Source: Phycicoccus sp. CSK15P-2 (lineage in GTDB: Bacteria; Actinomycetota; Actinomycetes; Actinomycetales; Dermatophilaceae). From it: a DNA stretch of 64,000 nucleotides. The notes under the pieces are model-generated. The model did not search any database. It was not told where the DNA came from and saw only the letters and a list, made by a program, of their open reading frames with translations. The stretch lies in NCBI RefSeq assembly GCF_016888005.1, contig NZ_JAFDVE010000031.1:1-64000 (forward strand), read 5' to 3'. Shown here in pieces: positions 60,350-64,000 of this stretch. A program made the translations under genes and the position numbers. Positions within the stretch are counted from its first letter, which is position 1. Each line of letters opens with the position of its first letter.

Positions 60350-62248
60350 ATGGCTGAGGTCCCGGAGCTGCTCGGGGGCCGGTACGAGGTGGGCGACCTC
60401 CTCGGCCGGGGCGGCATGGCGGAGGTCCACCGTGGTTTCGACACCCGGCTCGGACGCCCCGTCGCACTCAAGATGCTGCGCAGCGACCTCGCTCGCGACG
60501 CGACGTTCATCAGCCGCTTCCGGCGCGAGGCGCAGTCCGCGGCGGCCCTCAACCACGCCTCCATCGTCGCCGTCTACGACCACGGCGAGGACCACGTCGT
60601 CACCCAGTCCGGTGGCGCCGAGATCAACGTCCCGTACATCGTCATGGAGTACGTCGACGGCCGGACGCTGCGCGAGGTGCTCACCGAGCAGGGCCAGCTC
60701 GACCCGACCGAGGCCGTGCGGGTCACCGAGGGGGCGCTCGACGCGTTGGCGTACAGCCACCGTCAGGGCATCGTCCACCGGGACATCAAGCCCGCGAACG
60801 TCATGATCGCCGAGGACGGCTCGGTCAAGGTCATGGACTTCGGCATCGCCCGGGCGATGGCGGACGCCAACGCGACCGTCACCCAGACCCAGGCGGTCAT
60901 CGGGACGGCCCAGTACCTCTCGCCGGAGCAGGCGCAGGGACAGTCCGTCGACGCCCGCTCGGACCTCTACTCGGCGGGCTGCATGCTCTTCGAGCTGCTC
61001 ACCGGCCGGCCGCCCTTCCTCGGCGACAGTCCGGTGTCGATCGCGTACCAGCACGTGGGCGAGCCCCCGACACCCCCCTCCCGCTACGCCGAGGACGTCC
61101 CGGCGGACCTCGACGCCGTCATCATGCACGCGCTCGAGAAGCCGCGGGAGTCGCGCTACCAGGACGCCGCCGAGTTCCGCGCCGACCTGCAGGCAGTGCG
61201 CCTCGGGCGGCCGGTGAGCGCCGCGGCCAAGGCCTCCGCCGCAGCCGTCGCCGGGGCCGCTGCGGCCGGCCTCGGTGCCGCCGCGATGACCGAGACGCTC
61301 CCGCGCCGGACCGAGGCGCTCTCGGAGCGCACGGCGGCGTACGACGTCGCGGGTGTGGGGGCCGCAGGCGCAGGCACGGCCGCCGCGGAGGACACCCCTC
61401 CGCCGTTCGAGTCCCGCCGCGACATCCACGGTGACGACGACCGGCGCAGCCCGGCCGCGTACATCGCGCTCGTCATGGCCGTGCTGGCCGCCCTCGCGCT
61501 GCTCACCTTCGGGCTCGTGAACTACTTCGGGGGCGACGACGTCCAGAAGGTCGCCGTGCCGGACGTCGTCGGCAAGCCGCAACAGACGGCGCAGGTCGAC
61601 CTCACGAGGGCGGGGTTCGAGGTCGAGGTCGTCACCGCCGCCAACGAGGACGTCCCCGAGGGCGACGTCATCTCGCAGAACCCGAGCGCCAACACCGAGG
61701 TCGACCCCGGCTCGACCGTCCGGCTCACGGTGTCGAGCGGGCCGGGAGACGTGGACGTCCCCGACCTCACCGGACGCCAGCTCGACGAGGCCGAACAGAT
61801 CCTCGCGGACGTCGGGCTGAGCCTCGGGAACGTGTCGAAGACCGACGACCCCGACGTTCCCGAGAACGAGGTCATCTCCTCCCAGCCCGGGGCCGGTGAG
61901 CAGGTGAAGCCCGGGACGCGGATCGCCCTGGAGGTCGGCACCGGCAAGGTCGCGGTGCCCAACGTCGTCGGGATGTCGCAGAACGAGGCCCAGAGCGAGC
62001 TCTCCGACGCCAACCTCAAGGTCGAGACCGAGTACCGGCCGACGGGCGACCAGCCCGAGGGCACGGTCATCGAGCAGGACCCGAAGGGCAAGGAGAAAGC
62101 CGACATCGGCTCGACCGTCAAGATCGTCGTCGCGCAGAAGGAGGCCCCGACGGTCACGCCGTCCACGGCGCCGCCCTCGCCGACCGGCTCGCCGACGCCG
62201 ACCGGGTCACCGACGCCGACCGGGTCGCCCACCCAGCCGGGCGGCTGA
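60350..62248 (+). CDS. pknB: PknB-like Ser/Thr protein kinase with PASTA domains
   Basis: A 632-residue transmembrane kinase. N-terminal kinase: LLGRGGMAEV, catalytic Lys41, HRDIKPAN, DFG and GTAQYLSPEQ. An Ala-rich juxtamembrane segment (about 275-350) is followed by a membrane helix near 376-396 (ALVMAVLAALALLTFGLV). Three PASTA domains follow (VPDVVGK, VPDLTGR and VPNVVGM starts), then a Ser/Pro/Thr tail with PTGSPTPTGSP repeats. ATG at 60350 is supported by AGGAG. It senses muropeptides and is opposed by PstP. Confidence 0.93.
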   Translation: MAEVPELLGGRYEVGDLLGRGGMAEVHRGFDTRLGRPVALKMLRSDLARDATFISRFRREAQSAAALNHASIVAVYDHGEDHVVTQSGGAEINVPYIVMEYVDGRTLREVLTEQGQLDPTEAVRVTEGALDALAYSHRQGIVHRDIKPANVMIAEDGSVKVMDFGIARAMADANATVTQTQAVIGTAQYLSPEQAQGQSVDARSDLYSAGCMLFELLTGRPPFLGDSPVSIAYQHVGEPPTPPSRYAEDVPADLDAVIMHALEKPRESRYQDAAEFRADLQAVRLGRPVSAAAKASAAAVAGAAAAGLGAAAMTETLPRRTEALSERTAAYDVAGVGAAGAGTAAAEDTPPPFESRRDIHGDDDRRSPAAYIALVMAVLAALALLTFGLVNYFGGDDVQKVAVPDVVGKPQQTAQVDLTRAGFEVEVVTAANEDVPEGDVISQNPSANTEVDPGSTVRLTVSSGPGDVDVPDLTGRQLDEAEQILADVGLSLGNVSKTDDPDVPENEVISSQPGAGEQVKPGTRIALEVGTGKVAVPNVVGMSQNEAQSELSDANLKVETEYRPTGDQPEGTVIEQDPKGKEKADIGSTVKIVVAQKEAPTVTPSTAPPSPTGSPTPTGSPTPTGSPTQPGG

Positions 62249-62291
62249 CCCCCGGCGGCCTGCCTCCTGGTCCGGGAGCGGGGGCTGTCGG

Positions 62292-62948
62292 TCAGTCCGC
62301 GGCCACGGCACGGGCCACGGCCGCCGCGTCGTGGACCAGCGGCGACATCCCAGCCGATCGCTCGACGGCGTCGGTCATGCCCGTGGTCACGAGCCAGTTG
62401 GCGAGCATCCGGTGGCCGCCCTCGGTGAGCACGGACTCCGGATGGAACTGCACGCCGTGCAGCGGCAGCGTCGCGTGCCGGACGGCCATGACGACGCCCG
62501 AGGCGGTGTGTCCGTTGGGGACGAGCACGTCCGGCATCGAGGACGGCTCGATGGTCAGCGAGTGGTAGCGGGTGGCGGTGAACGGCTGCGGCACGCCGTC
62601 GAGCACGCCGGTGCCGTCGTGGTGGACCCGCGAGGTCTTGCCGTGCAGCAGCTCGGGGGCCCGGCCGACGACGCCACCCATGACGGCACCGAGCGCCTGG
62701 TGGCCGAGGCACACCCCGAGCATCGGCTGCGAACGCTCGGCGCACGCCTCGATCATCGCCATCGACACCCCTGCCTCCTCGGGCGTCCCGGGGCCGGGTG
62801 AGACGAGCACGCCGTCGAAGTCCGCGCCGTCGGCCGGGGCGACGGCGTCGTTGCGGACGACCTCGCACTGCGCGCCGAGCTGCTCGAGGTAGCCGACGAT
62901 CGTGAAGACGAAGCTGTCGTAGTTGTCGACGACGAGGACCCGGGTCAT
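62292..62948 (-). CDS. Glutamine amidotransferase of anthranilate/aminodeoxychorismate synthase
   Basis: A 218-residue class I glutaminase (TrpG/PabA type). The nucleophile Cys is in LGVCLGHQALG and the His/Glu of the triad are in VQFHPESVLT. LVVDNYDSFVFTIVGYLEQLG is the N-terminal signature. It gives ammonia to chorismate for folate or tryptophan. In actinobacteria this pabA-like gene adjoins pknB. It converges with the kinase and follows the small membrane gene at 62992. Confidence 0.92.
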   Translation of the reverse strand: MTRVLVVDNYDSFVFTIVGYLEQLGAQCEVVRNDAVAPADGADFDGVLVSPGPGTPEEAGVSMAMIEACAERSQPMLGVCLGHQALGAVMGGVVGRAPELLHGKTSRVHHDGTGVLDGVPQPFTATRYHSLTIEPSSMPDVLVPNGHTASGVVMAVRHATLPLHGVQFHPESVLTEGGHRMLANWLVTTGMTDAVERSAGMSPLVHDAAAVARAVAAD

Positions 62949-62991
62949 GCCCCCATGGTGCCCTGGGCCGAGCGGGACGAGGACCCGGGGT

Positions 62992-63150
62992 TCAGCGGTC
63001 GACCGTGTTGTCGTTGAACGGCACGACCTCCGCCACCTCGGGGAAGACCCACCGGAAGCAGACGGCGACGACGAGCAGCGTGAGGACGACGCACTGCACC
63101 GCCTTGGCCCACCAGGGGCCGGGCAGGAGCCGCCACAACGCCGCGTACAC
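62992..63150 (-). CDS. Short single-span membrane protein of sortase-pabA locus
   Basis: A 52-residue protein (VYAALWRLLPGPWWAKAVQ, then VVLTLLVVAVCFRWVFPEV), one predicted membrane helix and a short tail ending DNTVDR. GTG at 63150 starts 3 bases after the sortase stop, with GGAGG upstream. Similar short genes are common between sortase E and pabA in actinobacteria. Too short to be called from composition alone; context and RBS support it. Confidence 0.7.
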   Translation of the reverse strand: MYAALWRLLPGPWWAKAVQCVVLTLLVVAVCFRWVFPEVAEVVPFNDNTVDR

Positions 63151-63153
63151 GGC

Positions 63154-63822
63154 TCAGCCCTCCACCGTGGTCCAGTCGGCCGGCCGCCAGTCGGCGCGGT
63201 CGACCGTCTCGACGAGCCGACCGTGGGCGACGTACCGGTAGGTGGCGCTGTACCTGGGGTGGCAGGACGTCATCGTGAGCAGGGCGTCCTCGGGGGTGGC
63301 GCCCGGTCGATCGGGCACCGGTGCGATGACCTCGGACTGGTACGGCCGGACGATCTCGTGACCGGTCACCTCGTAGACGTACACGGTCGGCTTCGTCTCG
63401 ACGATGACCCGGTCGCCCTGCCGCAGCCGGTCGATGTCGTGGAACGGGCGACCGTAGGTCGTCCGGTGGCCCGCGACCGAGAAGTTGCCGACCTCGCCGG
63501 GCATCGCCGTCCCGCGGTAGTGGCCCACGCCGAGCGCGAGCACCGGGCGCCCGGTGCCCTCGATGACCGGGCGGGCGTCGTCGGCGCCGAACCGCGGGAC
63601 CCGGATGACCGCGAAGGCGCGGCTGCCCGCCAGGCCGGGGAGCGCGTCGTCCCCGACGGTGGAGCCGTCGCGGAAGTCCTCGGTGAGGCTGCGGACGATC
63701 CGCTCCTGGGCACGGTTCGCGACGACGTCGGTCCACCACAGCTGCCACGCGACGAACAGCAGCACGAGCACGCCTGCGGTGATGAGCAGCTCGCCGAAGC
63801 CCCCGACGAGCCGTCGGGTCAC
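63154..63822 (-). CDS. Class E sortase
   Basis: A 222-residue transpeptidase. The membrane anchor is GELLITAGVLVLLFVAWQLWW. The catalytic His is in VAGHRTTYG, the Cys in LLTMTSCHPRYS, and the Arg in the same motif, all intact. The active site recognises LAXTG-type proteins in actinobacteria. GTG at 63822 overlaps the end of the DUF881 gene. It is part of the division/wall locus with crgA-DUF881 order. Confidence 0.92.
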   Translation of the reverse strand: MTRRLVGGFGELLITAGVLVLLFVAWQLWWTDVVANRAQERIVRSLTEDFRDGSTVGDDALPGLAGSRAFAVIRVPRFGADDARPVIEGTGRPVLALGVGHYRGTAMPGEVGNFSVAGHRTTYGRPFHDIDRLRQGDRVIVETKPTVYVYEVTGHEIVRPYQSEVIAPVPDRPGATPEDALLTMTSCHPRYSATYRYVAHGRLVETVDRADWRPADWTTVEG

Positions 63823-64000
63823 TGCTCCACGACCTCGGCGTGCACGGGGGTGATGGTGCCGGAGTACGCGGGGAAGGTCTGCTCGCCGACGTCCTCGACG
63901 CTGTAGCCCAGCCCGTAGGCCACCGACCACTGCCGCAGGATGTCGACCTGCTCGTCACGGGCCAGCGACTCACGCATCCGGACGGGGTCCCCGATGGCGG
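63819..64000 (-). CDS. DUF881 family protein (3' end, runs off window)
   Basis: The last 60 codons of a protein ending in AIGDPVRMRESLARDEQVDI, then SVAYGLGYSVEDVGEQTFPAYSG and HAEVVEQ. The IGDP and PAYSG pattern is the end of DUF881 (YlxW/YlxX-like) envelope proteins that sit near sortase E in actinobacteria. The start lies outside the window. Its stop overlaps the sortase GTG. Confidence 0.7.
   Translation of the reverse strand, partial: AIGDPVRMRESLARDEQVDILRQWSVAYGLGYSVEDVGEQTFPAYSGTITPVHAEVVEQ

Noticed and set aside
58571-61582. Long minus-strand open frame (about 1003 codons)
   Set aside because: It lies opposite rodA, pbpA and pknB, whose motifs are complete. The translation is low complexity, rich in Arg, Val, Asp and Gly.
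62160-62245. Short PTGSPTPTGSP repeats as a CRISPR-like array
   Set aside because: They are in-frame codon repeats in the tail of the Ser/Thr kinase, with no spacers and no cas genes in the window.

Overview
The window is about 73% G+C, uses many GTG starts and 4-base ATGA/GTGA overlaps, and carries the actinobacterial FHA/PP2C/RodA/PBP2/PASTA-kinase locus, a class E sortase, a PucR regulator, an IdeR-type iron box and ergothioneine genes. It is chromosomal DNA of a high-GC actinobacterium, probably of the Micrococcales (Intrasporangiaceae-like). That placement is inferred from gene content only. I see no CRISPR array, rRNA, complete prophage or insertion sequence. One tRNA (Leu, CAG) is present.

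Layout. (1) 111-11366 is a carbohydrate locus. A leftward arm encodes a Gfo/Idh/MocA oxidoreductase, a sugar ABC importer (binding protein and two permeases) and a secreted DUF4874/DUF4832 protein. A DeoR regulator follows, then a rightward arm of SIS isomerase, ROK kinase, PfkB kinase, class II aldolase and a NAT_N/GNAT_C acyltransferase-like protein. The enzymes fit import, phosphorylation, isomerisation or deamination, a second phosphorylation and aldol cleavage of a sugar, possibly an amino sugar or tagatose-type substrate. (2) 12580-20325 is a leftward operon of a branched-chain-type ABC importer (livG-livF-livH-livM-binding protein), an acyl-CoA synthetase and an acyl-CoA dehydrogenase, with a divergent PucR regulator. 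It suggests uptake, CoA activation and oxidation of a carboxylic acid. (3) 21990-27134 holds housekeeping and small genes: a BNR protein, a YdeI/OmdA protein, a PCD-like/VOC protein, a zinc alcohol dehydrogenase, and the DUF3618/holin-like/YtxH envelope trio. (4) 27491-29625 is a HipBA toxin-antitoxin island with an AT-rich promoter, followed by two gene remnants.

(5) 30172-37572 is a tight eight-gene leftward operon under a divergent TetR gene: thiolase, two SDRs, a quinone oxidoreductase-like MDR, a FabG-like SDR, a MaoC hydratase, an APH-fold kinase and an ACAD10/11-like acyl-CoA dehydrogenase. The kinase/dehydrogenase pair resembles the system that removes 4-hydroxyl groups from acyl-CoAs. 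(6) 38789-39312 is a repeat-rich non-coding stretch in front of a DUF3516 helicase. The helicase has an in-frame copy of a palindromic repeat that also occurs between genes at 25624. (7) 42292-48616 contains egtB-egtD, bacterioferritin with its ferredoxin behind an IdeR box, a GNAT, a stand-alone condensation-domain protein and an alpha/beta hydrolase. (8) 48633-54561 has DinB, a DoxX-like protein, a DUF427 protein, tRNA-Leu with a duplicated 3' end, pirin and an atypical glucose-6-phosphate dehydrogenase. (9) 54708-64000 is the cell-wall and division signalling locus, followed by a convergent pabA/trpG, small membrane protein, sortase and DUF881 arm that runs off the window.

Most notable: the liv binding protein and acyl-CoA synthetase share one uninterrupted frame; a dispersed palindrome sits inside the helicase; the split ACAD11-like system; the DeoR-flanked sugar locus; and substituted catalytic ligands in bacterioferritin and glucose-6-phosphate dehydrogenase.
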